Positions 18,501 to 27,615 of a stretch of 44,140 bases of DNA are shown piece after piece. The notes under the pieces were generated by a model. That model was not told the DNA's origin, did not search any database, and saw only the letters and a list, made by a program, of their open reading frames with translations. The position numbers and the translations under genes are program-made. Each line of letters begins with the position of its first letter. The first letter of the stretch is position 1. The DNA is from an uncultured Acidimicrobiales bacterium. GTDB taxonomy: Bacteria > Actinomycetota > Acidimicrobiia > Acidimicrobiales > SZUA-35. Where the stretch lies: assembly GCA_937958015.1 (NCBI GenBank), contig CALGOA010000216.1:1-44140 (forward strand), written 5' to 3'.

Positions 18501-18589
18501 CCTACCGGCTCCTGGCCGAGATGAAACTCACGCCCGAACCCGACACGGTGAAACTCGCCTCCAGCCTCGGCCTTACCTACGACACCTAA
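15527..18589 (+). CDS. MalT/STAND-like ATPase with C-terminal winged-helix plus BTAD (SARP-like) transcriptional regulator
   Basis: FETRVTLIEAAAGFGKSTLVHQA (P-loop), VCIVLDDLDRL; C-terminal LEISTLGQFKLSINGEPL...RRERVRELMAVLVQHRRIMRVDAAQLLWPDAPSDKASANLRTNLRHLQNCL, then BTAD helices. Confidence 0.85.
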   Translation: MKPLLVDDTCRVESTQAPEIVLRPRLLRLLAQRFETRVTLIEAAAGFGKSTLVHQAMAENSLISDGLDVFVTCAPTMSDGNRLLTEILKKIATASGGSEGATSISEAILAEAPHRVCIVLDDLDRLAPGSPALQMVNDLARDMPRNGHLLISTRPPVQLQLARLAASGNVIRLTEAELGFDDDELSHLLGPGLAGVIDPATLRWPVMAGLTRSVGRAESESYLWEEVLRPMDPTQRLDLARLSLFDAVDQELASSIGIDSPLSSLLATVPLAPVRDGVARLHALWRPVLAPLLDDEDRNRTLLAGAAHLRSSGKTVEAAQRYAEAGSVEGITGVAADITGHLLSSTRLADVLAIDRLLPEKLRQTSLGRYVRSIGRMSTSLTDAMADLETLAMDAAAEGETDLAIRSLWRSIQIDGLLTGFPAGPHLAGEVEAIAASGNTFAQAVDARHRAVVALSEGRADEALRIGRTEFGGFGSDAGVLFGNLGIDSLDPEAVLMMSATLENMEGAPDEDDLTEDGAVDLFGAQALWFSGLVDPVEVAPVALSLTNLVENQQMRQQDLMMNCAVANVLFAAGEEVDAERLVARAAELGSQFEGTHLEAFGRVASAALLSYQGNEDAAEGELLEALAVAPIYRWPHRPFLTAIAALSSLTSNPLTDVPVDQMGAPFQLAVQAGEALKSWRKGDPDPAAALPWHQSLLLRAHVWPNQLAELAIAALSAGEPPSESIGPVIASLPDASTRLRRIIDRQQQIGDHVRSFVAHHTDPTHTALEISTLGQFKLSINGEPLESPEWLRRERVRELMAVLVQHRRIMRVDAAQLLWPDAPSDKASANLRTNLRHLQNCLEPDRRSEGTWFVRSDSMWLELPAQRFSLDANQFERCVADARRHEAQGLPSLALECYQIALEHYQGDYFAEFVDSNWLEFDRIRLRSLAAQASARVAELLLARGEPEASVLAADRAVRMEPLFERAHRARVRGLLGQEDRSAARSAMEVTYRLLAEMKLTPEPDTVKLASSLGLTYDT

Positions 18590-18631
18590 AGCGGTACGTG
18601 AACCCGCCCGAACCGCTCCAAACGGCGCCGA

Positions 18632-18669
18632 ACCCCCCTGAACCGCTCAATTCGAGCAGTTCAGGGGGT
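18632..18669 (+). terminator. hairpin after the SARP-like gene, possible terminator
   Basis: CCCCCTGAACcGCTC-aattc-GAGCaGTTCAGGGGG, strong stem about 40 bp after the stop codon; no T-tract. Confidence 0.5.
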
Positions 18670-18756
18670 CTGAACGGAAGCAAGAGCGTTTCGGGAGGAT
18701 TCACGGTTGCCGCCACGCCAGCAAGGCAGCACGCAGAGCGTGTGCCAGCTCCGTGC

Positions 18757-18985
18757 CAACGTGGCCGGAGCGACCCGACCTAGTCCGGGATCATGGAGCC
18801 CAGTGAACGCTCAGAATGGTGAGCGCGTTCGCCGCGCACCGCCCGAGGCGAGCGAAGGCAGGAAGCCTGCCTCCGTGGAACGTGGCCGGAGCGACCCGAC
18901 CTAGCCCGGGATCATGGAGCCCAGTGAACGCTCAGAATCAGGGACGCGTTCGCCTCGCTCCGTTGGAGGCGAGCGAAGGCAGGAA
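18757..18985. repeat. Dispersed intergenic repeat, copies B1 and B2 in tandem
   Basis: aacgtggccggagcgacccgacctag(t/c)ccgggatcatggagcccagtgaacgctcagaat occurs twice, same orientation as copy A. Confidence 0.85.
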
Positions 18986-19000
18986 GAACAGGAAGCTCAG

Positions 19001-21292
19001 CTACGCCAGGTTGCGGCGGATGACGTTCAGGGCGCTACCGGCTTTGAACCACTCGATCTGCTCGGGGCTGAAGGTGTGGTTGCCTTCGAAGGTCCACGAC
19101 TCGCCTGAGGGCGGAGTTACCTGAACGGTGACGGGCACTCCGGGGGTGAGTTCGGCCAGGCCGGTGACGGCGATGCGGTCGTCCTCACCGATCTTGTCGT
19201 AGTCGGCCGGATCGGCGAACGTGAGCGGCACCATGCCCTGCTTCTTCAGGTTCGTCTCGTGAATCCGAGCGAAGGAGCGGGCGATGGCGACGAGACCGAG
19301 ACGGAAACGAGGCTCCATCGCGGCGTGCTCACGGCTGGAACCCTCGCCCATGTTTTCATCGCCGATGACGACCCAGGGCTGGTTGGCCTCGTGATAGTTC
19401 TTCGCCATGGCGGGGAAGGTTTCGATCTCGCCGCTGAGTTGGTTCTTTCCGTAACCAACCTCGTAGTCGGTTCCGTCAGCCTTCGTGAACGCATTGACCG
19501 CACCGAGGTACAGGTTTCCGGAGATGTTCTCGAGATGGCCTCGATACTTCAGCCAGGGACCGGCCATCGAGATGTGGTCGGTCGTGAACTTGCCCTGAGC
19601 CTTCACGAGGATTGGCAGGTCGGTGTAGTCGTTTCCGTCCCATGCCGGGAAGGGGGTGAGAAGCTGCAGTCGGTCCGAGCTCGGCGAGACAGCGACGTTG
19701 ATGCCGGACCCGTCGCCTGGGGGAGCGACGAAGGTCTCTTCGCCCTCGTCGAACCCCTGTGGGGGGAGTTCGATACCAACCGGCACCGAGAGCTGCACTT
19801 CCTCGCCGGCGTCGTTGGTCAGCGTGTCGTTGATCGGGTCGAAGTCAAGTCGACCCGCCAGCGCCAGCGCCATGACCGTCTCGGGTGAGGTCACGAACGC
19901 CAGGGTGGCGGCATCGCCATCGTTGCGTTTGGGGAAGTTTCGGTTGTAGCTGGTGACGATGGTGTTGGTCTCGCCCGGTTGACGTTCACCCGAGCGGTCC
20001 CACTGTCCGATGCAGGGACCACATGCGTTGGCCAGTACCTGCGCACCCATTGCCTCGAAGTCCGCGAGCAGGCCGTCGCGTTCGATAGTGGCCCGCACCA
20101 TCTCCGAGCCAGGGGTAACCAGCAGTTGGGTCTTGACCTTCAGGCCCTTGGCTGCAGCCTCGCGGGCGATCGAGGCGGCCCGGGTGATGTCTTCATACGA
20201 GCTGTTGGTGCAGCTACCGATGAGGGCGGCGCTGATCTCGAGCGGCCATCCCTCGCGTTCGGCTTCGGCGCCGAGGTCCTTCACCTCACGGGCGAGGTCG
20301 GGGGTGTGGGGGCCGTTGATGTGGGGGGTGAGTTCGTCGAGGTTGATCTCGATGACCTGGTCGTAGAAATCGGCGGGGTTGGCCAGCACCTCGTCGTCGG
20401 CTCGCAGGTGATGGGCAACGGCGTTTGCGGCATCGGCGGTGGCTTCGCGGCCGGTGCTCTTGAGGTAACGAGCGATGGCGTCGTCGTATCCAAAGATGCT
20501 GGTGGTCGCCCCGATTTCGGCGCCCATGTTGCAGATCGTGGCCTTGCCGGTGGCGCTGATGTTGTTGGCGCCGGGGCCGAAGTACTCGACGATGGCGCCG
20601 GTGCCGCCCTTGACCGTCAGGATCTCGGCGACCTTCAGGATGACGTCTTTGGGTGCGGTCCACCCGCTCAGAGAACCGGTCAGCCTCACACCGATTAGCT
20701 TCGGCCAACGAACGTTCCACGGGAACCCGGTCATGACGTCGACCGCGTCTGCACCGCCAACACCGATGGCGATCATTCCGAGCCCGCCACCGTTTGGCGT
20801 GTGGCTATCGGTTCCGATCATCATGCCACCCGGGAAGGCGTAGTTCTCGAGCACGACCTGGTGAATGATGCCCGAGCCGGGCTTCCAGAAGCCGCCGCCG
20901 TACTTGGCGCTGATCGACTCGAGGAAGTCGTAGACCTCTTCGTTGGTGTCAACCGCCCGGAGGAGGTCCTGCTTTGCTTCGACCTTGGCCTGAATCAGGT
21001 GGTCGCAGTGAGTTGTGGTTGGGACCTGCACCTCGGTGAGGCCGGCGGTGTCGAACTGCAGCCAGGCCATCTGTGCGGTGGCGTCCTGCATGGCGACCCG
21101 ATCGGGGCGGAAGTCGACGTAGCTGACACCCCGCTCAACCTCGGCGTCGGGTCGATCGAGGTGGTTGGCGAGGATTTTCTCGGACAGAGTGAGTGGACGG
21201 CCCATGCGGTCGCGCATGCCTCCCACTCGTTCATCCAGCGTGGCGTAGACCTTGTTGATGAGTTCGATGGGGGTCTCGGGACCGACGGCCAT
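19001..21292 (-). CDS. acn: aconitate hydratase, mitochondrial type
   Basis: 763 aa; [97 protein letters not shown]. Confidence 0.95.
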   Translation of the reverse strand: MAVGPETPIELINKVYATLDERVGGMRDRMGRPLTLSEKILANHLDRPDAEVERGVSYVDFRPDRVAMQDATAQMAWLQFDTAGLTEVQVPTTTHCDHLIQAKVEAKQDLLRAVDTNEEVYDFLESISAKYGGGFWKPGSGIIHQVVLENYAFPGGMMIGTDSHTPNGGGLGMIAIGVGGADAVDVMTGFPWNVRWPKLIGVRLTGSLSGWTAPKDVILKVAEILTVKGGTGAIVEYFGPGANNISATGKATICNMGAEIGATTSIFGYDDAIARYLKSTGREATADAANAVAHHLRADDEVLANPADFYDQVIEINLDELTPHINGPHTPDLAREVKDLGAEAEREGWPLEISAALIGSCTNSSYEDITRAASIAREAAAKGLKVKTQLLVTPGSEMVRATIERDGLLADFEAMGAQVLANACGPCIGQWDRSGERQPGETNTIVTSYNRNFPKRNDGDAATLAFVTSPETVMALALAGRLDFDPINDTLTNDAGEEVQLSVPVGIELPPQGFDEGEETFVAPPGDGSGINVAVSPSSDRLQLLTPFPAWDGNDYTDLPILVKAQGKFTTDHISMAGPWLKYRGHLENISGNLYLGAVNAFTKADGTDYEVGYGKNQLSGEIETFPAMAKNYHEANQPWVVIGDENMGEGSSREHAAMEPRFRLGLVAIARSFARIHETNLKKQGMVPLTFADPADYDKIGEDDRIAVTGLAELTPGVPVTVQVTPPSGESWTFEGNHTFSPEQIEWFKAGSALNVIRRNLA

Positions 21293-21327
21293 GGTGCAAC
21301 ACTCCTGTGCGTTCTGCGGGTGACGTG

Positions 21328-21344
21328 ATACAACTATAATACAA
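21328..21344. promoter_or_regulatory. Candidate GntR operator/promoter between divergent acn and gntR-like genes
   Basis: ATACAActataATACAA direct repeat with 11-bp period, overlapping a TATAAT hexamer (21335-21340). Confidence 0.45.
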
Positions 21345-21367
21345 GTTCATCTGAAGGGAAAGACCGA

Positions 21368-22075
21368 GTGCGCCAGATCCGTTATCACCAGATCGCCGAT
21401 TCGTTGCGCGAACGGCTGGTCGTTGGCGAGTTTGAAGCTGGACGTCTTCTGCCCAGCGAAGCTCAGATCGGCGAACGATACGAGGCCAGCAGGGTCACCG
21501 TGCGAAAGGCGCTGGAGGTGCTGCGGGGCGAGGGGCTGGTGGAGTCTCGACAGGGATTTGGCTGGATGGTTGCTGCGGTTCCGGTGTCCCAGCCCCTCAG
21601 TGGGCTGACCACCATCGAAGCCCAACTCGCCGCATCGGGCCGAACCGCCGAACGTCGGATTCTCGGTTTTTCGTTCGTCACAACCGACGGGCCTCGCCAA
21701 GCGGCGGCCAAGTTGGGGGACCGTGTTCTGGAAGTGCAGCGACTGAATCTGGCCGACGGTCAACCGTTCGCTCGCGTAACCGTGTGGTGTCGAGAGGATC
21801 TTGGCGCCACGCTGTCCAAGGCACAGGTCGCCAACGCCAGCTTCTATGACCTGATCGACAGCGACATCGGGGGCGCCACCCAGACCATCGGCGCGGATGT
21901 GGTGAGCGACGACGACGCCACCCTTCTGGGCGTGCCAGCACGCTCTGCGGTGTTGATGGTCGAGCGGACCACCTTTGACACCTCCGGCGCGGCGGTGCTG
22001 GTGGCGGAACATGTCTTTCCCTCCCATCTCACCCGTTTCGTAGTGGACCTGCCCGGTGGCATGCTTCCCGCGTAA
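21368..22075 (+). CDS. GntR family (HutC/UTRA) transcriptional regulator
   Basis: RYHQIADSLRERLVVGEFEAGRLLPSEAQIGERYEASRVTVRKALEVLRGEGLVESRQGFGWMV, then a UTRA-like ligand domain. Confidence 0.9.
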   Translation: MRQIRYHQIADSLRERLVVGEFEAGRLLPSEAQIGERYEASRVTVRKALEVLRGEGLVESRQGFGWMVAAVPVSQPLSGLTTIEAQLAASGRTAERRILGFSFVTTDGPRQAAAKLGDRVLEVQRLNLADGQPFARVTVWCREDLGATLSKAQVANASFYDLIDSDIGGATQTIGADVVSDDDATLLGVPARSAVLMVERTTFDTSGAAVLVAEHVFPSHLTRFVVDLPGGMLPA

Positions 22076-22143
22076 CTGCACCGGCGTCGGCCGGTGATTG
22101 TGGTTCGAGTGGGTTAACCACGGGCCGAATCGGCCGATGGAGG

Positions 22144-22644
22144 GTGGTGTTCCGGTCTGTTCCCGCCCTCGTGCTGCTGTCGTTTGTCCTCGTACTCGCC
22201 GGTTGCTCCCAGGAGACCCCCAGCGAGGTGGTTTCACCCGAGATCTCGGTCGGTGACCTGGTTGCCGAGGGGCACTCGCCCGAAGTCGCTGATTGTGTGC
22301 TCGGCCTTGCCGATGGAACCGCAGCCGATGGCCCCTCCGACGCGCTGATCGACTCGTGTTCGCGGGCCGAGGCAATGCTGAACGAACCCGAGTCAAAGCC
22401 GGTCGAGTTGGCCTTTGCCGGGCCGACCGCCTACGGCGATGATCCCGTGCTCGACGGGCTCTGGGACCGCTGCGAAGCTGGCGAAGGCATGGCCTGTGAT
22501 GAACTGTGGGAACGGGCCCCGGTCGACAGTGACTACGAACGATTCGGCGTCACCTGCGGCGAACGTCAGAACGTCTTGAACTGCTCGGAACTGGTGCCCG
22601 AAGGATCCGACACGGATGAGGGCGAAGTCTCCGACGAGGAGTAG
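22144..22644 (+). CDS. small secreted lipoprotein
   Basis: Signal sequence plus lipobox VLVLAGCSQ; Cys-containing C-terminal LWDRCEAGEGMACDELWERAPVDSDYERFGVTCGERQ. Confidence 0.75.
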   Translation: MVFRSVPALVLLSFVLVLAGCSQETPSEVVSPEISVGDLVAEGHSPEVADCVLGLADGTAADGPSDALIDSCSRAEAMLNEPESKPVELAFAGPTAYGDDPVLDGLWDRCEAGEGMACDELWERAPVDSDYERFGVTCGERQNVLNCSELVPEGSDTDEGEVSDEE

Positions 22645-23858
22645 CTAGCTAGCTGACTGGTGGTCTGCTCGGACAGCCAGGCTCGAACCTGGTCGCTGTC
22701 CTCTCCCAGTGCCGGTGGCCTCTTGCGACCACGAAGAGGAGTGTCGCTAAGTGTCATTGGAGCGCGAGGTCCGGCGATGCCCTCCACGTCCCAGACCGGC
22801 TGCAGACCGAGTTCGTCGGCGGCGGCGAAGGCTTCGGTGATCGTATTGATCGGTCCGGCTGGCACCCGGGCTGCGAGCAACAGTTCAGTCCATTCGGCCG
22901 CCGGCCTCGTGAGCAGATAGGGAGCCAGGAGTTCACCCATCACTCGAATGTTCGCAACTCGATCCCGGTTCGTTGCGAACCGTTCATCGGCCGCCAGTTC
23001 GGGGGCTTGGATAACTTCGCAAATGCGTTGCCACTGTCGATCGTTTCCGGTGGCGATGATGAAGGGTCCGTCGGATGCGGTGAAGACCTCATAGGGCGCA
23101 ACCGAGGCGTGGCGATTGCCGGCCCGGGTGGGACTGCTGCCGGTCAGCAGTGACGCTGAGCTGGCGTTGACCATGCCTGCGAGTAGCGACTGCATGAGCG
23201 AGACGTCCACGACCTGACCTCGGCCGCCGTTGGTGTGGCGGGCGTGTAGTGCGGCGAGAATTCCGGCCAGCGAGTGAAGTCCGGCGAGAACGTCGACCAT
23301 CGCCACCCCCACCCGATAGGGGTCACCGTCGGCAGGACCTGTGAGGCTCATCAGCCCGCCCATGCCCTGGACCAGAAAGTCGAAGCCGGGCATGGCCGCC
23401 CCGGCGCCTTCGGTGCCGAACCCACTTATGGTGCAGTACACAGCCTTCGGGTTCGCCTCGAGAAGCGACGTGGAGTCGAGCCCGAAACTCGCCATCACAC
23501 CGGGCCGGAAGTTCTCGATAACAACGTCGGCGCGGTGGGCCAGGCGAGTGGCGATGGCGAGGTCCTCGGCGTCGGTCATGTCAAGCGTGATGCTCTTCTT
23601 GTTTCGGTTGATCGAGGCGTAGTAGGTGGACATCCCGTCATCGAGGAAGGGTGGCCAGTGTCGGGTGTCGTCGCCGCCGTCGGGCCGTTCCACCTTGATC
23701 ACCTCCGCCCCCATGTCGGCCAGATGCATCGTGCACAGAGGCCCAGCCAGCACTCTCGAGAAGTCCGCAACGACGATCCCAGCAAGTGGACCCGGACCAC
23801 CGTGGTCGTCTCCGCCGTCGTTTGCCTGCGCTTCGGTCTCGCCATTCACACTGGGCAA
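22566..23858 (-). CDS. CaiB/BaiF family (class III) CoA transferase
   Basis: PLAGIVVADFSRVLAGPLCTMHLADMGAEVIKVERPDGGDDTRHWPP, NRNKKSITLDM, VVIENFRPGVMASFGLD. Confidence 0.93.
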   Translation of the reverse strand: MPSVNGETEAQANDGGDDHGGPGPLAGIVVADFSRVLAGPLCTMHLADMGAEVIKVERPDGGDDTRHWPPFLDDGMSTYYASINRNKKSITLDMTDAEDLAIATRLAHRADVVIENFRPGVMASFGLDSTSLLEANPKAVYCTISGFGTEGAGAAMPGFDFLVQGMGGLMSLTGPADGDPYRVGVAMVDVLAGLHSLAGILAALHARHTNGGRGQVVDVSLMQSLLAGMVNASSASLLTGSSPTRAGNRHASVAPYEVFTASDGPFIIATGNDRQWQRICEVIQAPELAADERFATNRDRVANIRVMGELLAPYLLTRPAAEWTELLLAARVPAGPINTITEAFAAADELGLQPVWDVEGIAGPRAPMTLSDTPLRGRKRPPALGEDSDQVRAWLSEQTTSQLASYSSSETSPSSVSDPSGTSSEQFKTF

Positions 23859-23904
23859 CCTAGATGGTCGGCTGCCAACTCAACGATCCCTGAGCCCAAT
23901 CCGG

Positions 23905-25038
23905 TCAGATGGCCTTTGTGCCGAATCGGCGTTTGATCTCGTCGACTGCTGCGTCCACTTCCGGTGGGCGACCGGGTTCGAACAGCAGTGACTGTTGCAC
24001 GTTGTTTGGCGCCGTCAGATTGCTGATCGAGATCCCGACCTTCGTGCAGGCCCCGCTGCGCACAAACTCGAGTTCCTGATTGAACAACTTCTTGGCGGCT
24101 CGCCCGATGGCGGCCGAGGACCATGTGGCCTCGGGCAGGGTGGTCGACCGGCTGAACGAACGAAAGTTATTGTCCCGCAGATTCAACGTGACGGTGCGGC
24201 CCATGAGGTCCTTCGAGCGCATCGAGCCCGAAATGCTTTCCACCAACTCCAACAGCACCATGCGGGCGTCGTCACCGGTCATGACGCCCGACGGCACTGC
24301 ACGCTGTGAGCCGATCGACTTGCGCTTCCGGTTGGTCTCGATCCGGCGGGGATCGCAGTTGTTGGCCAGCGCCTGAAGGTGGTGGGTGTGGGCCACGCCG
24401 ATTGAGGCGGCGAGTCGTTCCGGGTCTGCGGTGGCCAACTCGCCGACCGTCGCAATGGCCAGTTGGCCCAGCTTCTCCGTGGTCTTCTTGCCGACCCCCC
24501 AGAGTTTGTTGACCGGGAGAGGCCACAGGAAGTCCAGTTCGCCACCTTCGGGGATCACGAGCAGTCCATCCGGTTTTCCCGCCTGGCTTGCCACCTTTGC
24601 GCAGTGTTTGGTGGTGGCGACACCGACGGTGATGGGGAGGCCGACCTCGTCACGGATTCGGCGCCGGAGGGTCCCGGCGATCTTGGGTGCGGGTCCCACG
24701 ATCTTTCGTAGCCCGGTCACATCGATGAACGCCTCGTCGATCGATACGCCCTCAACCAGAGGAGACGTGTCATGAAAGATCTCGAAGACCTTGCGGCTGG
24801 CTTCCACATAAGCGTCCATTCGGGCATCGACCACCAGGGCCTCGGGGCAGAGTCGAAGGGCTGCGGCGGTTCCCATCGCGGTTCGAACACCCTTGGCTTT
24901 CGCTTCATAACTGGACGCCAGCACGATGCCGCGGCCCACGATCATCGGGCGATTGCGAAGCGTCGGGTCGTCGCGTTGTTCGACCGACGCGTAGAACGAG
25001 TCCAGGTCGGCGTGGAGGATCGAAGCGGGCACAAACAT
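23905..25038 (-). CDS. dinB: DNA polymerase IV (Y-family)
   Basis: ILHADLDSFYASVEQRDDPTLRNRPMIVG, VEGVSIDEAFIDVTGL, PITVGVATTKHCAKVASQAGKPDGLLV. Confidence 0.93.
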   Translation of the reverse strand: MFVPASILHADLDSFYASVEQRDDPTLRNRPMIVGRGIVLASSYEAKAKGVRTAMGTAAALRLCPEALVVDARMDAYVEASRKVFEIFHDTSPLVEGVSIDEAFIDVTGLRKIVGPAPKIAGTLRRRIRDEVGLPITVGVATTKHCAKVASQAGKPDGLLVIPEGGELDFLWPLPVNKLWGVGKKTTEKLGQLAIATVGELATADPERLAASIGVAHTHHLQALANNCDPRRIETNRKRKSIGSQRAVPSGVMTGDDARMVLLELVESISGSMRSKDLMGRTVTLNLRDNNFRSFSRSTTLPEATWSSAAIGRAAKKLFNQELEFVRSGACTKVGISISNLTAPNNVQQSLLFEPGRPPEVDAAVDEIKRRFGTKAI

Positions 25039-25046
25039 ATGTTCGC
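25031..25046. promoter_or_regulatory. LexA/SOS box overlapping the dinB start codon
   Basis: Minus strand gCGAACatATGTTTGt; 9 of 10 match to CGAAC-N4-GTTCG; the assigned ATG lies inside it. Confidence 0.65.
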
Positions 25047-25242
25047 TTCTCGTCGCAGCCCGGTCAAGCCCTGATACGGATGGGTAAGGGCCCAAAAAGT
25101 GGGCTCGGGGCCATCCGAATACGAACGGGTGATCAAATCTCGGCAAACAATCGCTGATCGGTTTGCTTCTGGGGTTTTTACCTGAGCATGCTGTGTCAGG
25201 GCGGAGCAGCCCTTTCAAACATCACATGTGGGAGTTGATCAG

Positions 25243-27459
25243 ATGAGAGCAAAGAGGCTTTTAGCCGCCTTCTTGACCATCACACTATTGGGCGTCACCG
25301 CCGCGGTTGGCGGAGTCTCGCCGGCGGCGGGTCAGGTTGCCGAGACAGCCGAAAGTGCGTCGGTGCCGCCATCGGCCCGGGTGAGTTCAGGTGAGATTCT
25401 GCGCCTGTACCGCACCATTCTCGGCCGCGACGCCGAACAGGCCGGACTCGAGTACTGGATGCAAGCCGTCGCCGACGGAGCAACCTACGGCGATCTGACC
25501 TTTGCGTTTATCGCCAGCCAAGAGTGGAAGAACGCCGTAGGCGACGGCCTCTCCGACGAGGAATTCGTCGAGCGACTGTACGTGCAGGCGCTGGGTCGCC
25601 CGTCGGACCCCGAGGGTCTGGACTACTGGGTGAACGACATTCTCGGTTCCGGCGCCTCCCAGCGCAGCATCATCCGCTGGTTCGCCGAATCTCAAGAACA
25701 GAAGAACGCCACCGTTTCCGAAGAGTCGTTGAAGCTGGACATTCTCCACATCAACGATCACCACAGCCATCTCGAGAATGACGACATCGGCCTCGAACTC
25801 GCCGGAGCCGAGACCGACGTCGACCTGGGCGGTTTCCCCCGACTCGTCGCCAAGTTCAAAGAACTCGAGGCTGAACTCGAAGGCGAAAACGTCGTCAAGC
25901 TGCACGCAGGCGATGCGATCACCGGAACCCTTTACTACAGCCTCTTCAAGGGTGAGGTCGACGCGGCGCTCATGAACGAGATCTGCTTCGATGCCTTCGC
26001 ACTTGGCAATCACGAGTTCGACGATGGCGATGCCGGCCTGGCCGGGTTCCTCGACTTCCTGAACGATTCCACCGACTGCGACACCCCGGTGATTGCAGCC
26101 AACGTCGTTCCCGGAGAAACGTCACCGCTGGCCGAGGGATACCTCCAGCCCCGGATCGAACTCGACTACGACGGTGAACGAGTCGGCTACGTCGGCATCG
26201 ACATCGCCAACAAGACCAAGAACTCCTCCAGCCCCGACGCTGACACCGAGTTCCTCGACGAGGTCGAGACCGCTCAGGCTCAGATCGACGAGCTCCGCGC
26301 CGAAGGCGTGAACAAGATCGTTCTTGTCACCCACTACCAGTACGAGAACGATCTTGCGCTGGCATCGATGGTGAGCGGCGTCGACGTGATCATCGGCGGC
26401 GACAGCCACACGCTCCTCGGAGACGAATTCGAACAGTACGGGCTCAACCCGCAGGGTCCCTACCCGACGATGACGACCGACAGTGTCGGCGCACCGGTGT
26501 GTATCGCACAGGCCTGGGAGTACAGCCGGATCGTTGGACAGATCAGCGTCACCTGGGATCAGTACGGCTTCGTGACGTCCTGCGAGGGCACCCCGCACCT
26601 GCTCATCGGCGACAACTTCACCCGTGAGGTTGACGACGAAGACGTGGCCCTCGAAGGAGAGGACCTCGCAGCGGTTCTCGCGGCGGTCGAGGCCGCTCCC
26701 GAACTGTCGATCGTCACCCCCGATGCTGGCGCCCAGGCCATCCTGGACGGCTTCACTGACCAGATCGCAGCCGAGACGGGTCGAGTGATCGGCACCGTCT
26801 CCGAAGACCTGTGTCTGGAGCGAATCCCCGGTCAGGGCCGTTCGCTCATCTGTGATGTCGAGGACACCCAGGACATGGGTGGCGACATCCAGCAGCTGGT
26901 GGCCGAGGCATTCCGGGCCCGGAGCTTCGAGAGCGACATCTCGATCCAGAACGCCGGTGGCGTCCGGATCGACGTGCCGGCCGGCGATCTGACGATCGCT
27001 ACCGCCTACGAGGTTCTTCCCTTCTCCAACACGCTGGTGAATCTGGAGATGACCGGTGCCGAAATCAAGGCAGTGTTGGAGGACGGACTCGACTTCGCCC
27101 TCCAGCCCGACGGGTCAACCGGTGCGTACCCCTATGCCGCCGGTCTGCGGTGGAACGCTGACGCAACCGAGGACAAGGGTGCCAGAATCACCAACCTGGA
27201 GTACCAGGCCAAGGGCACCACCGAGTGGGTCGCCTTCGATGAGGCCGCAACCTACACGGTTGTCACCAACGACTTCATCGCAGCCGGCCGAGACGGCTAC
27301 ATCACCTTTGGAGAGATTGAAGAGGGCCGGATCACCGACACCTTCATCAACTACGCCCAGGGTCTGATCGACTACATCGAGATCGACCTCGAGGGTGTCG
27401 TCGCCAAGCCTGCAGCTGAGAACTACTCAACGCAAAGCTACGCCCCGCTGCCGGGTTAA
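25243..27459 (+). CDS. secreted DUF4214-like domain plus 5'-nucleotidase (UshA-type metallophosphoesterase)
   Basis: Signal peptide; GEILRLYRTILGRDAEQAGLEYWMQ...VERLYVQALGRPSDPEGLDYWV (DUF4214 type); LDILHINDHHSHLE, ALGNHEFDDG, GGDSHTLL, N-A-G-G-V-R. Confidence 0.9.
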   Translation: MRAKRLLAAFLTITLLGVTAAVGGVSPAAGQVAETAESASVPPSARVSSGEILRLYRTILGRDAEQAGLEYWMQAVADGATYGDLTFAFIASQEWKNAVGDGLSDEEFVERLYVQALGRPSDPEGLDYWVNDILGSGASQRSIIRWFAESQEQKNATVSEESLKLDILHINDHHSHLENDDIGLELAGAETDVDLGGFPRLVAKFKELEAELEGENVVKLHAGDAITGTLYYSLFKGEVDAALMNEICFDAFALGNHEFDDGDAGLAGFLDFLNDSTDCDTPVIAANVVPGETSPLAEGYLQPRIELDYDGERVGYVGIDIANKTKNSSSPDADTEFLDEVETAQAQIDELRAEGVNKIVLVTHYQYENDLALASMVSGVDVIIGGDSHTLLGDEFEQYGLNPQGPYPTMTTDSVGAPVCIAQAWEYSRIVGQISVTWDQYGFVTSCEGTPHLLIGDNFTREVDDEDVALEGEDLAAVLAAVEAAPELSIVTPDAGAQAILDGFTDQIAAETGRVIGTVSEDLCLERIPGQGRSLICDVEDTQDMGGDIQQLVAEAFRARSFESDISIQNAGGVRIDVPAGDLTIATAYEVLPFSNTLVNLEMTGAEIKAVLEDGLDFALQPDGSTGAYPYAAGLRWNADATEDKGARITNLEYQAKGTTEWVAFDEAATYTVVTNDFIAAGRDGYITFGEIEEGRITDTFINYAQGLIDYIEIDLEGVVAKPAAENYSTQSYAPLPG

Positions 27460-27504
27460 CAGGACTACCGCCTCGCACCCACGAGTGTGAGGATTGCGAA
27501 ATCG

Positions 27505-27545
27505 ACGGGTTCGGCTCCCTTGGAGCCGGACCCGTTGCGGTTTTT
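27505..27545 (+). terminator. intrinsic terminator after the 5'-nucleotidase gene
   Basis: ACGGGTTCGGCTCC-ctt-GGAGCCGGACCCGT stem followed by tgcggTTTTT. Confidence 0.85.
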
Positions 27546-27615
27546 CGGCCGGCGTCTCGCCGCGCCCCGTTGTTTTCGTCCCTGACGCCTTTCGTGCACC
27601 GGCCAGTGCGTGGGC

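Noticed and set aside
25141-25185. Attenuator hairpin GCAAAC/GTTTGC followed by ggggttttt before the 5'-nucleotidase gene
   Set aside because: Only a 6-bp stem with an 8-nt gap to the T-run; too weak to call.
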